Shown here: positions 8,388 through 16,777 of the stretch, piece by piece | How the letters are laid out: each line of letters begins with the position of its first letter | Position numbering within the stretch: the first letter of the stretch is position 1 | DNA from: Verrucomicrobiota bacterium | Lineage (GTDB): Bacteria > Verrucomicrobiota > Verrucomicrobiia > Limisphaerales > Pedosphaeraceae | Assembly (NCBI GenBank): GCA_021325145.1 | Contig: JAJPHR010000003.1 | Span: 1-34,165, forward strand | DNA: 34,165 nt | Direction: 5' to 3' | Notes under the pieces: model-generated | Database searches by the model: none | What the model saw: only the letters and a program-made list of their open reading frames with translations | What the model was told of the DNA's origin: nothing | Made by a program: the position numbers and the translations under genes

Positions 8388-10592
8388 ATGAGCATGACAC
8401 CATTGACAGCGAATGAATTGGACGGATTAGTGACGGGCCTCAGCAAGCTGGCTCGCAATCTTTGGTGGACCTGGGACCAGGAAGCGCAGGAAATCTTCGC
8501 GGAACTCTCGCCGCGCTGCTGGCAGAATCTTTACCACAATGCCGTGGCCGTCTTGCGCGAGGTGTCGGATTACGAATTGCGCGTGCGCTTGCAGGATGCG
8601 GACTTTGCGCAGCGCGTGCAGAAAGTTTTGAAATCGTTCGAGGCTTACCTGACCGAGCCGAATACCTGGGCGCACCAGCACGCCCCGGAGCTGATCCGAA
8701 ATCCGGTGGCCTATTTCTCCGCCGAATTCGGTTTTCACGAAACGCTGCCGATTGCCGCGGGCGGCCTGGGCATTTTGGCCGGGGATCATGCCAAATCCGC
8801 CAGCGATCTCGGGCTGGGCTTTGCGGGGATCAGCCTTTTTTATCGCGAGGGCTACTTTCAGCAGGCCATCAATCAGGACAATTGGCAAACGGAGTACTAT
8901 ACGCTGCTGAATCCCAAAAACCTCCCGCTCGAACCGGTGCTGGACGCGCAGGGAAACCCGTTGATTTGTTCGGTCGATATTACGATGACGCAGGTCTATT
9001 TCCAGGCCTGGCGCGTGAACGTGGGCCGAATTCCGGTTTATCTGCTCGATACCAATCGCCCGGAGAACCCCCAGCACTTTCGCGACCTGACCTTGCGCGT
9101 CTATGGCGGTGACAGCACGACGCGCATCATGCAGGAAGTGTTGTTGGGCATCGGCGGCGTGCGTTTGCTGCGCGCGCTGGGCGTGCAACCATCGGTGTTT
9201 CACATGAACGAGGGGCACGCGGCATTTCTCACGCTGGAACTGATGCGCGAGAAGTTGAATGAAGGCAAGAGCGTCGGCGAAGCCCTGGCCCAAACCAGGC
9301 AGCAATGCATTTTTACCACCCATACGCCGGTTGAGGCGGGTCACGACCGTTTCAATGCGGAACTGATGGACTACGCGCTGCACAAATTCTGTTCCCAAAT
9401 CAAGCTGCCGCTGGCGGACCTGCTGGGGTTGGGCAAGGTCAATCCCAAGGATCCGAACGAGCCGTTTTGCATGACGGTGCTGGCGCTCAAGGCGTCGCGC
9501 GCGGCAAACGGCGTGAGCGAGTTGCACGGGCGCGTCAGCCGCCATATGTGGCAGCCGCTTTATCCCAAGCTGCCGGTCGATCAGGTGCCCATTGGACATA
9601 TCACGAACGGGATTCATCTGCTGGGCTGGATGAAAGGTCCCGTGCGCCGTTTCTGGCGGCACAAGCTGGCTGATGGACGTGAAGAATTTCCGCTCGATGC
9701 TCCGGCAGGCGACAGCACGCGCTTCTGGCGCGAAAATCCCGGCGCCGGCTGGGACAAGGCGATCAATTCGCCGGATTTCTGGAAGAAAATGGCTGATCCG
9801 GCGTTCATTTCGGACGAGGAAATCTGGGCGTTGCGTTATCGGTTGCGCCGCGAGTTGATCGAATTCGCGCGCCGGCGTTTGTCCGTTCAAGGGCAGCGCT
9901 TGACGCAGGCTGATTTCATCGCGTTCGATCAATTGTTGAATCCGGATGCGTTGACCATTGGCTTCGCGCGCCGCTTCGCGACTTACAAGCGCGCCCCGCT
10001 GATTTTTCAACAGTTTGAAAATATCGTGCGCCTCACCCGCGACCGTTCGCGTCCAATTCAATTCATTTTCGCGGGCAAAGCCCATCCGCGCGATGACGAT
10101 GGCAAGCGATTCATTCAGCACATCATCCATTTGAGCAAATACAGCGACATGCAGGGTCATTTGGTATTCATTGAGAATTATGATGTCCATGTGGCGCGGC
10201 AAATGGTCTCCGGTTGCGACATTTGGCTGAACAATCCGCGCCGGCCTTTGGAAGCGTCCGGCACGAGCGGCATGAAGGCTGGTTGCCACGGTTGCCTGAA
10301 CCTGAGCATTCTGGACGGCTGGTGGCGGGAAGGCTACGACGGCACCAACGGCTTCGCCATCGGCACGGACGCGCATGCGGAGACGGTGGAGGAACAGGAC
10401 CGGCAGGACAGCGCGAATCTTTACAAAGCCCTGACCGAGCAGGTGATCCCGACGTTTTTTGAGCGTGATGCGCAAGGATTGCCGCGCAAATGGATTCAAA
10501 TGATCCGCCGCGCCATGATCACTTTGGTGCCGCAATTCAGCACCCGCCGCATGGTGAAGGAATATACGGAGAAATATTATTTGGCGAAGTGA
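8388..10592 (+). CDS. glgP: Alpha-glucan phosphorylase (GT35, DUF3417 type)
   Basis: 734 residues from ATG 8388; the frame stays open upstream to a TTG at 8337, but the family's conserved start (LSKLARNLWWTWDQEAQEIF) comes just after the ATG. It degrades glycogen or maltodextrin with phosphate to glucose-1-phosphate in the cytoplasm. The N-terminal DUF3417-like domain marks the shorter alpha-glucan phosphorylase branch found in many non-enteric bacteria and archaea. Further support comes from YFSAEFGFHETLPIAAGGLG, HMNEGHAAFLTLEL, FTTHTPVEAGHD, GFARRFATYKRAPL and the PLP-site motif EASGTSGMKA, with the expected PLP-binding lysine at K630. It stands alone, with the divergent permease pair upstream and a repeat element downstream. 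No glycogen synthase or branching gene is in the window. Confidence 0.95.
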   Translation: MSMTPLTANELDGLVTGLSKLARNLWWTWDQEAQEIFAELSPRCWQNLYHNAVAVLREVSDYELRVRLQDADFAQRVQKVLKSFEAYLTEPNTWAHQHAPELIRNPVAYFSAEFGFHETLPIAAGGLGILAGDHAKSASDLGLGFAGISLFYREGYFQQAINQDNWQTEYYTLLNPKNLPLEPVLDAQGNPLICSVDITMTQVYFQAWRVNVGRIPVYLLDTNRPENPQHFRDLTLRVYGGDSTTRIMQEVLLGIGGVRLLRALGVQPSVFHMNEGHAAFLTLELMREKLNEGKSVGEALAQTRQQCIFTTHTPVEAGHDRFNAELMDYALHKFCSQIKLPLADLLGLGKVNPKDPNEPFCMTVLALKASRAANGVSELHGRVSRHMWQPLYPKLPVDQVPIGHITNGIHLLGWMKGPVRRFWRHKLADGREEFPLDAPAGDSTRFWRENPGAGWDKAINSPDFWKKMADPAFISDEEIWALRYRLRRELIEFARRRLSVQGQRLTQADFIAFDQLLNPDALTIGFARRFATYKRAPLIFQQFENIVRLTRDRSRPIQFIFAGKAHPRDDDGKRFIQHIIHLSKYSDMQGHLVFIENYDVHVARQMVSGCDIWLNNPRRPLEASGTSGMKAGCHGCLNLSILDGWWREGYDGTNGFAIGTDAHAETVEEQDRQDSANLYKALTEQVIPTFFERDAQGLPRKWIQMIRRAMITLVPQFSTRRMVKEYTEKYYLAK

Positions 10593-10631
10593 GCGCGAGG
10601 ATAATCGCCCGCGCGGCGAAGAGTGGGCGAA

Positions 10632-10725
10632 AAGCACCAAGCTCCAGAAAAGCTCCAAGCATCAAGCTCCAAGCTGATGATTGGTTGGAGCTTGTGAATT
10701 GATGTTTCTCTGGAGCTTGGCGCTT
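10632..10725. repeat. Imperfect inverted-repeat element between glgP and rlmN
   Basis: The outer arms 10632-10648 (AAGCACCAAGCTCCAGA) and 10709-10725 (TCTGGAGCTTGGCGCTT) are complementary at 16 of 17 positions. The inner arms CAAGCTCCAA (10663-10672) and TTGGAGCTTG (10685-10694) are perfectly complementary with a 12-base loop. The same words recur in the element at 14223-14331. It could form a large hairpin in RNA and act as a transcription stop or RNA-stability element after glgP; this is inferred. Confidence 0.75.
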
Positions 10726-10778
10726 GGTTGTCGGTGTTTACACCTTGGTGTTTCCAGCCGCCAAGGCTAGATTAGTTC

Positions 10779-11921
10779 GTGGTTCGCGATATAAAATCTC
10801 TTTCTGCTGAAGATCTGCAGGCGCAGTTCCGGAGTTGGAACCAACCCGCTTACCGGGCCGGGCAGGTCCTGGAGTGGCTTTATGTGCATCGCGTCACCAA
10901 TTGGGATGCGATGACGAATTTGCCGAAGACGGTGCGTGAGCAATTGCGCGCCAATTTTTCGCTGCACACGCTTGAACTGGTGAGAAAGCAGGGTTCGCGG
11001 GACACGACGCAAAAGTTTTTATGGCGGCTGAGCGATCAATCGCTCATCGAAAGCGTGCTGATCCCGGCCAATCCCGCGCTTTACGGGGAAGCCAGCGATC
11101 GTCATACGCTTTGCGTTTCCACCCAGGTGGGTTGCGCTTACGGTTGCAAATTCTGCGCCAGTGGGTTGGAAGGATTTAAGCGGAACTTGCGCGCGGATGA
11201 AATCGTGGAGCAGGTGCTGGCGGTGGAACGCGGACAGGCAGAAGAGCCCAAGGCCAGGGCTCCCGAGACGCTGGAGGTCGAGCCGGGCACTCCGGTTGCG
11301 ATCGCCGACCGCGTGGTCAATAACCTCGTCATCATGGGCATGGGCGAACCGCTGGCTAATTATGATAATTTGCTTCAGGCGTTGAGGATCCTGAACGCAC
11401 CGTGGGGCGGGGGAATTGGCGCGCGCAAGATCACCATTTCCACGAGCGGGCTGGCGCCACAAATTCGCAGGCTGGCGGATGATCCGTTGCAGTTTCGACT
11501 CGCGATTTCGCTGCACGGCGCAACCGATGAGACTCGCAACAAAATCATGCCGGTGAATCGCAAATACCCGCTGTCCGAGTTGACCGCCGCGGGCGAATAT
11601 TATCAGAAGCGGAAGGAGCGGATGATCACGCTCGAGTATATTTTGATTGCGGGGATCAATGATGGGCTGGATCAAATCAAGCCGCTGGCTCAACTTGCGC
11701 ATCGTCTTCGGGCCAAGGTTAATCTTATTCCCTACAATCGGGTTGAGGGTTTGGAGTGGGAACGGCCGGCGGAGCCGGTTCAGGAAGCGTTCCTCGCCGC
11801 GCTGGAGAAAGAAAAGGTGACGGCCACGTTGCGCCGGGAGAAAGGCCATGATATAGACGCGGCTTGCGGGCAATTGCGGCTGAAAACGGAAAGGGAACTG
11901 GCAAGTGATCGCGTTGATTGA
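10779..11921 (+). CDS. rlmN: 23S rRNA (adenine-2503-C2) methyltransferase RlmN
   Basis: 380 residues, a radical SAM enzyme that methylates A2503 of 23S rRNA (and A37 of some tRNAs). The iron-sulfur cysteines C119, C123 and C126 lie in VGCAYGCKFCASG. The two mechanistic cysteines of the RlmN family are C112 (TLCVSTQVGC) and C363 (DAACGQLR). MGMGEPLANYDN and TISTSGLAPQIRRL are further family motifs. The start is GTG 10779; no strong ribosome-binding site is visible. Compared with E. coli RlmN there are about 20 extra residues (EEPKARAPETLEVEPG region) before the MGMGEP motif, probably a surface loop. The 3' end overlaps hisH by 17 bases. Confidence 0.95.
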   Translation: MVRDIKSLSAEDLQAQFRSWNQPAYRAGQVLEWLYVHRVTNWDAMTNLPKTVREQLRANFSLHTLELVRKQGSRDTTQKFLWRLSDQSLIESVLIPANPALYGEASDRHTLCVSTQVGCAYGCKFCASGLEGFKRNLRADEIVEQVLAVERGQAEEPKARAPETLEVEPGTPVAIADRVVNNLVIMGMGEPLANYDNLLQALRILNAPWGGGIGARKITISTSGLAPQIRRLADDPLQFRLAISLHGATDETRNKIMPVNRKYPLSELTAAGEYYQKRKERMITLEYILIAGINDGLDQIKPLAQLAHRLRAKVNLIPYNRVEGLEWERPAEPVQEAFLAALEKEKVTATLRREKGHDIDAACGQLRLKTERELASDRVD

Positions 11922-12528
11922 TTATGATTCCGGGAATCTGCGCAGCGCGCAAAAGGCGCTGCTCAAGGTGGGGGCGGATGTGCGCGTCGTGCGCCGACCG
12001 GAGGAGTTAAAGGACGCGCGGGCGGTGGTGCTGCCGGGCGTCGGCGCGTTCGACGATTGCGTGAACGCATTGCGCAAGCAGGAGCTGCTGGAAGCGTCGC
12101 GGGAGTTTATGAACTCGGGGCGGCCGTTCCTGGGCATCTGCGTCGGTTATCAGGCGATGTTCGAAAAGAGCGAGGAGTTCAATAGCTGCGCGGCGGGGTT
12201 GGGCATTTTCAAGGGGCGCGTCGTGCGGTTCGCCGAGGAGCCGGGGCTGAAAATCCCGCAGATTGGATGGAACCAGATTGAGCTTGCCCAGCCGGGTTGT
12301 CCGCTTTTCCGCGGCATTCCGAGCGGCAGCTACGTTTACTTCGTCCACAGCTTTTTTCCGCAGCCGGTCGATCCGGCGATAGTGGCCACGCGCACCACCT
12401 ACGGCCGGCCGTTCGCATCGGCCGTGTGGCGGGAAAACATCTACGCCACGCAGTTTCATCCTGAGAAGAGCCAGCGGGTGGGGTTGCAGTTGCTGAAAAA
12501 TTTTGTGGAGATAGCGGCAAGCGCGTGA
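11905..12528 (+). CDS. hisH: Imidazole glycerol phosphate synthase glutaminase subunit HisH
   Basis: 207 residues, a class I glutamine amidotransferase that makes ammonia for HisF in histidine biosynthesis. The catalytic triad is visible: C79 in FLGICVGYQAM, and H185 and E187 in TQFHPEKS. LIDYDSGNLRSAQKAL and VLPGVGAFDDCV are typical HisH motifs, and the length matches the family. The start is GTG 11905 with AAGGGA about 10 bases upstream, within the 3' end of rlmN, so translation is coupled to rlmN. No hisF, hisA or other his gene follows; the next gene is a secreted glycosidase. Confidence 0.95.
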   Translation: MIALIDYDSGNLRSAQKALLKVGADVRVVRRPEELKDARAVVLPGVGAFDDCVNALRKQELLEASREFMNSGRPFLGICVGYQAMFEKSEEFNSCAAGLGIFKGRVVRFAEEPGLKIPQIGWNQIELAQPGCPLFRGIPSGSYVYFVHSFFPQPVDPAIVATRTTYGRPFASAVWRENIYATQFHPEKSQRVGLQLLKNFVEIAASA

Positions 12529-12657
12529 ATCACCTCTTGATGCAGATCAGGCCAGTTGCGTAATTTTCAAGGCGGCCAGGCATTTTCCGCCATCGTCGCC
12601 ATCCTGAAGCTTAACAAAAGCTTGACCCACAGCCGCATTCCCCTCAGGCTAATAATT

Positions 12658-14211
12658 ATGAACCATACCAGTATTTCTGTAGCGCGGTTGATTCGCGGCG
12701 CATTCAGCCTGGCGTTGAGTGTGATCGTTTTCGGGGTAGCGCCTTCTCACGCGGCTGAGCAACCGGAAATCCTTACGCCCAAGGCTCCCGCCACGCCGCG
12801 CATCAATGGGCCATCGATTTTCGGAGTGCGACCTGGATCGCCGTTCCTTTATCACATCCCGGCCACGGGGGATCGGCCGATGGAGTTCTCCACAAAGGAT
12901 CTGCCGCGTGGGTTGAAAGTGGACGCTGCGAGTGGCCAGATCACGGGTTCAGTCGAGAAGGCGGGAGAATACAAAGTGATCTTGCGCGCGAAAAACTCGC
13001 TGGGCAAGGCCGAGCGACGCTTCAAGATTGTCGTGGGGGACAAGATCGCGCTGACGCCGCCGATGGGATGGAACAGTTGGAATTGCTGGGGCAGCAAGGT
13101 GACGGCGGAAAAAGTCCAACTTAGCGCGCGGGGCATGGTTTCCTCGGGTCTCATTGATCACGGCTGGACGTACATGAATATTGACGACGCATGGCAGGGG
13201 AAACGCGGCGGTCCATTTAACGGGATTCAGGGCAACGAAAAATTCCCGGATATGAAAGGGATGTGCGATGAAATCCACCAGATGGGGTTGAAGGTGGGAA
13301 TTTATTCGACGCCCTGGGTAACTTCCTATGCCAACCACATCGGCGGCAGCGCGGAGAATCCCGAGGGCACCTGGGAGCCACCTACGATTCCGAAAAGAGG
13401 AAACGTCAATAAGAAGATTCTGCCGTGGGCCATTGGCAAATATCACTTCGCGCAGAATGACGCGAAGCAATGGGCCGCGTGGGGCATCGATTATTTGAAA
13501 TACGACTGGAATCCGAACGAGGAGCCGGAAACGGCGGAGATGGAGCAGGCGTTGCGGGTCAGTGGACGCGACGTGGTGTTCAGCTTGTCCAACAGCACGC
13601 CATTCACCAACGCGCCGACCGTGACCCGCCACGCCAATTGCTGGCGGACTACAGGTGACATTCGCGACAGTTGGGATTCGATGAACAAAAAGGGTTTCGG
13701 CCAGGACAAGTGGGTGGAGTTTTCCGGGCCGGGGCATTGGAACGATCCGGACATGCTGGTCGTCGGACAGGTGGGTTGGGGCCAGCCGCATCCCACGAAG
13801 CTGACCCCGGACGAGCAGTACACGCACATCAGTATTTGGTGCCTCGTGTCCGCGCCCCTGTTGCTGGGTTGTCCGTTGGAGAATTTGGATGATTTCACGC
13901 TGAGCCTTATCACGAACGATGAAGTGCTCGCGTTGGACCAGGACGCGTTGGGCAAACAGGCCATGGCTGTGTCACGCGATGGGAACACGGTGGTTTACGC
14001 CAAGGACCTGGAGGATGGCTCGAAGGCGGTGGGTTTGTTCAATCTGGGCGATCAGGAAACGACGGTCACGGCAAAATGGAGTGATCTAAAGATCACCGGC
14101 AAGAGAATGGTTCGCGACCTGTGGCGGCAGAAGGACATGGGCAAGTGCAAGGAGAAGTTCGAAACCTCGGTGAAGCCGCATGGCGTGGTGTTGGTGCGAT
14201 TGACGAAATAG
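12658..14211 (+). CDS. Secreted alpha-galactosidase, GH27, with N-terminal Ig-like domain
   Basis: 517 residues from ATG 12658; upstream codons in the frame look non-coding. A signal peptide is visible ([27 protein letters not shown]). An Ig-like module follows ([17 protein letters not shown] to RRFKIVV), like the He_PIG pair often fused to GH27 enzymes in Verrucomicrobiota and Bacteroidota. The GH27 barrel starts at [13 protein letters not shown]. The expected nucleophile is D283 in YLKYDW and the expected acid/base is D334 in [13 protein letters not shown], which aligns with human alpha-Gal A D231. It probably removes terminal alpha-galactose (or beta-arabinopyranose, also known in GH27) outside the cytoplasm. 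It is followed after 4 bases by the GH95 gene, so the two are probably co-transcribed. Confidence 0.92.
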   Translation: MNHTSISVARLIRGAFSLALSVIVFGVAPSHAAEQPEILTPKAPATPRINGPSIFGVRPGSPFLYHIPATGDRPMEFSTKDLPRGLKVDAASGQITGSVEKAGEYKVILRAKNSLGKAERRFKIVVGDKIALTPPMGWNSWNCWGSKVTAEKVQLSARGMVSSGLIDHGWTYMNIDDAWQGKRGGPFNGIQGNEKFPDMKGMCDEIHQMGLKVGIYSTPWVTSYANHIGGSAENPEGTWEPPTIPKRGNVNKKILPWAIGKYHFAQNDAKQWAAWGIDYLKYDWNPNEEPETAEMEQALRVSGRDVVFSLSNSTPFTNAPTVTRHANCWRTTGDIRDSWDSMNKKGFGQDKWVEFSGPGHWNDPDMLVVGQVGWGQPHPTKLTPDEQYTHISIWCLVSAPLLLGCPLENLDDFTLSLITNDEVLALDQDALGKQAMAVSRDGNTVVYAKDLEDGSKAVGLFNLGDQETTVTAKWSDLKITGKRMVRDLWRQKDMGKCKEKFETSVKPHGVVLVRLTK

Positions 14212-14215
14212 AACT

Positions 14216-16663
14216 GTGCAAACATCAAACGCCAAGCTTCAAGCACCAGAGAAGCTCCAAAATTCAAACCGAGCGGTGACGGGTGCTTGGAGCTTGAACT
14301 TTCTCTGGTGCTTGATGCTTGGCGCTTGGTGCCTGGCGTCGGTCGAGTCCGACAACGCGCTCGGTGCCGATGTCTCGCTCTGGTATCGCCAGCCTGCCGG
14401 CGAAGATTGGAACCAGGCTTTGCCGGTCGGCAACGGTAGGTTGGGCGCGATGGTCTTCGGCGGAGTTGCGGATGAGCGTTTGCAACTGAATGAAGATACG
14501 CTCTGGGAAGGCTACAAACGCGACGGTGCGAACCCGGATTCCCTGGCGGCGCTGCCGGAGATTCGGCGGTTGCTGTTTGAGGGCAAGAATGAGGAGGCCG
14601 CCGTCCTCGCCGGAAAGAAGATGATGGGCGTTCCCTACCGCATTAAATCATATCAACCGCTGGCAGACTTGCTCCTGCACGCTTCGGAGGCTGAAGCCCC
14701 ACAGAATTATCGGCGCGAGTTAAATCTGGATACCGGCGTGGCGAGCGTCCATTACCAGATTGGTGATGCCACGTTTACGCGCGAAGTGTTCGCTTCCTTT
14801 CCGGACAATCTCATTGTCGTGCGGTTCACGTGCGACAAGCCCGGGCGGATTAATCAGACGGTGGCCCTGGCCCGGGAAAAGGACGCGCAGTGCTCTTGTG
14901 ATCCGGCGGCCTCAAACCGCCTCATTTTGCGCGGGCAGCTTACGGTCCAATACACCAACACTGAAGCGAAGCCCGGCATGCGGTTCGAGGCGCAAATTCT
15001 TGCCGTCCCGGGCGGCGGCACAATTAAAGCCGCCGACGGTAAGCTGGTCATCGAACGGGCCGACTCCCTCGTTTTACTTGTGACAGGAGCAACGGATTAT
15101 CGTGGCGGTGAGCCGGACAAATTGTGTCGCGAGAATTTGCAGAAGGCATCCGTCAAATCTTTCGAAGCGCTCCGTGCCGCGCACATTGCCGACCATCAGA
15201 AATTGTTCGGGCGCGTGGCACTTGATCTGGGTGGCGCCAGCGCGGAGGTTGAGAAACTGCCGACGGATGAGCGGTTGAAGCGACTCGGGCGCGGCGAAAC
15301 CGATCCGGGTCTGCTGGCGACTTACTTTCAGTACGGGCGCTATTTGCTGATCGCTTCTTCGCGCCCGGGCACCATGCCGGCCAACCTGCAGGGCATTTGG
15401 AACGATAAATTAAAAGCGGCGTGGAACAGCGATTATCATCTGAACATCAACATCCAGATGAACTATTGGCCGGCGGAAGTTTGCAATCTCGCTGAATGCC
15501 ATGAACCGCTTTTCGACCTGATGGACATGCTGACCGAACCGGGCAGCCGGGTGGCAAAGGTCCAATACGGTTGCCGTGGCTGGGTCGCGCATCATCTGAC
15601 TGATCCGTTTGGTTTCGCCGCCCCCGCTGATGGCGTGCAAGGCATCTGGCCGATGGGCGCCGCGTGGCTGGCGCAGCATCCTTACGAGCACTACCTGTTC
15701 AGCGGCGACAAAGATTTTCTGGCCAAGCGCGCGTACCCTTTGATGAAAGGCGCGGCCCGATTCATTCTGGATTTTCTGGTCGAAGCGCCCGCTGGAACAC
15801 CGGTGGCCGGCCGCCTGGTTACGTCGCCATCCCATTCACCCGAGAACAAATTCTATCTGGCTGATGGCAAGGAATCCGCTTTCACCTACGCGGCGACGAT
15901 GGACTTGGAAATCATCCATGATCTATTGAGCAATTGCATCGAGGCGGGCAAAGTCCTCAAGACGGACGATGCGTTCCGCGCCGAATGCGAGTTGGCGCTG
16001 AAACGCCTGGCTCCCCTTCAGATCAGCAAGAAGGACGGGCGGCTTCAGGAATGGATTGAAGATTACAAAGACGTCGATCCACACCATCGCCACACTTCAC
16101 ATTTGTTTGCGTTGTACCCGGGCCACCAGATTACGCCTGAAGGCACGCCGGAGCTCGCGGAGGCCGCAAAAAAGGCCCTCGAATCGCGCGGCGACGGCGG
16201 CACGGAATGGAGCATGCCGTGGCGGATGTGTTTTTGGGCGCGCTTTCACGACGGCAACCGCGCAGCTTCAATCCTGAACACGCTCGTCGGCAAACATCTC
16301 TATCCGAACCTGTTCAACAAATATCCGCCGTTTCAAATCGACGGTAATTTCGGCGCAACGGCCGCCATCGCCGAAATGTTGCTGCAAAGCCACGCGCTTG
16401 AAGCCGAAATCCCGAATTCGAAATTTGAAATCGATCTGCTCCCCGCGCTTCCCAACGCATGGCCGACCGGCAGCGTAAAGGGGTTGCGTGCTCGCGGCGG
16501 CTTCGAAGTGGACATGGAATGGAAGGACGGCAAACTCGTGGACGCCGCCATTCGCTCAAGTCGAGGCAATGTGTGTCGGGTTCGGTACAAGGAAATGTCT
16601 GCGCAACTGGCGACGGTATCCAGCGAGACCTATAGGCTGGACGGCGGATTAAAAAAGCGCTGA
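14216..16663 (+). CDS. Secreted alpha-L-fucosidase-type enzyme, GH95
   Basis: 815 residues. The GH95 signature start is [20 protein letters not shown]. By comparison with the Bifidobacterium AfcA enzyme, the catalytic set is N410 and N412 ([11 protein letters not shown]), E543 ([10 protein letters not shown]) and D709 ([17 protein letters not shown]); all are present. It is an inverting enzyme expected to release alpha-1,2-linked fucose or a related sugar such as galactose. The GTG start at 14216 lies 4 bases after the GH27 stop and at the edge of an inverted repeat. The signal peptide core ([17 protein letters not shown], about residues 25-41, then a likely cut after ALGA) is encoded by that repeat's right arm. 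No clear ribosome-binding site is visible, so translation may be coupled to GH27. The start is less certain than the family. Confidence 0.92.
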   Translation: MQTSNAKLQAPEKLQNSNRAVTGAWSLNFLWCLMLGAWCLASVESDNALGADVSLWYRQPAGEDWNQALPVGNGRLGAMVFGGVADERLQLNEDTLWEGYKRDGANPDSLAALPEIRRLLFEGKNEEAAVLAGKKMMGVPYRIKSYQPLADLLLHASEAEAPQNYRRELNLDTGVASVHYQIGDATFTREVFASFPDNLIVVRFTCDKPGRINQTVALAREKDAQCSCDPAASNRLILRGQLTVQYTNTEAKPGMRFEAQILAVPGGGTIKAADGKLVIERADSLVLLVTGATDYRGGEPDKLCRENLQKASVKSFEALRAAHIADHQKLFGRVALDLGGASAEVEKLPTDERLKRLGRGETDPGLLATYFQYGRYLLIASSRPGTMPANLQGIWNDKLKAAWNSDYHLNINIQMNYWPAEVCNLAECHEPLFDLMDMLTEPGSRVAKVQYGCRGWVAHHLTDPFGFAAPADGVQGIWPMGAAWLAQHPYEHYLFSGDKDFLAKRAYPLMKGAARFILDFLVEAPAGTPVAGRLVTSPSHSPENKFYLADGKESAFTYAATMDLEIIHDLLSNCIEAGKVLKTDDAFRAECELALKRLAPLQISKKDGRLQEWIEDYKDVDPHHRHTSHLFALYPGHQITPEGTPELAEAAKKALESRGDGGTEWSMPWRMCFWARFHDGNRAASILNTLVGKHLYPNLFNKYPPFQIDGNFGATAAIAEMLLQSHALEAEIPNSKFEIDLLPALPNAWPTGSVKGLRARGGFEVDMEWKDGKLVDAAIRSSRGNVCRVRYKEMSAQLATVSSETYRLDGGLKKR
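14223..14331. repeat. Inverted-repeat element overlapping the 5' end of the GH95 gene
   Basis: The arms 14230-14253 and 14301-14324 are complementary at 23 of 24 positions. The left arm contains CGCCAAGCTTCAAGCACC and the right arm GGTGCTTGATGCTTGGCG. A second inner stem pairs GCTCCAA (14254-14260) with TTGGAGC (14287-14293). It shares the words CCAAGC, CTCCA, TTTCTCTGG and GGCGCTTGG with the element at 10632-10725. The whole element is translated as the N-terminus and signal peptide of the GH95 protein. Confidence 0.8.
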
Positions 16664-16718
16664 TCCATTCATCGACGTGCCTTGGGCCGGCCATCAGTCG
16701 CGGGGTTTCACACATTTT

Positions 16719-16750
16719 TTACAACTGAATTACGCAGGTATTACAACTGA
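16719..16750 (+). repeat. Pair of 10-bp direct repeats upstream of the DUF4139-like gene
   Basis: TTACAACTGA occurs at 16719-16728 and again at 16741-16750, 22 bases apart start to start, about two helical turns. This arrangement is seen in activator-binding sites, and it lies 28 bases before the next start codon. Function is inferred only from position. Confidence 0.4.
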
Positions 16751-16777
16751 TGATCTCCCAAAGCCTAGTCTTCCGGC

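Noticed and set aside
8427..10658. A 743-residue open frame on the minus strand opposite glgP
   Set aside because: It mirrors the phosphorylase gene, has no recognisable domain, and long antisense open frames are expected in GC-rich coding DNA. The plus-strand protein has all family motifs.
12607..12623. An AAGCTT-AACAA-AAGCTT hairpin before the GH27 gene as an operator
   Set aside because: A 6-bp palindromic word occurring twice within 17 bases is weak evidence, and there is no promoter with proper spacing beside it.
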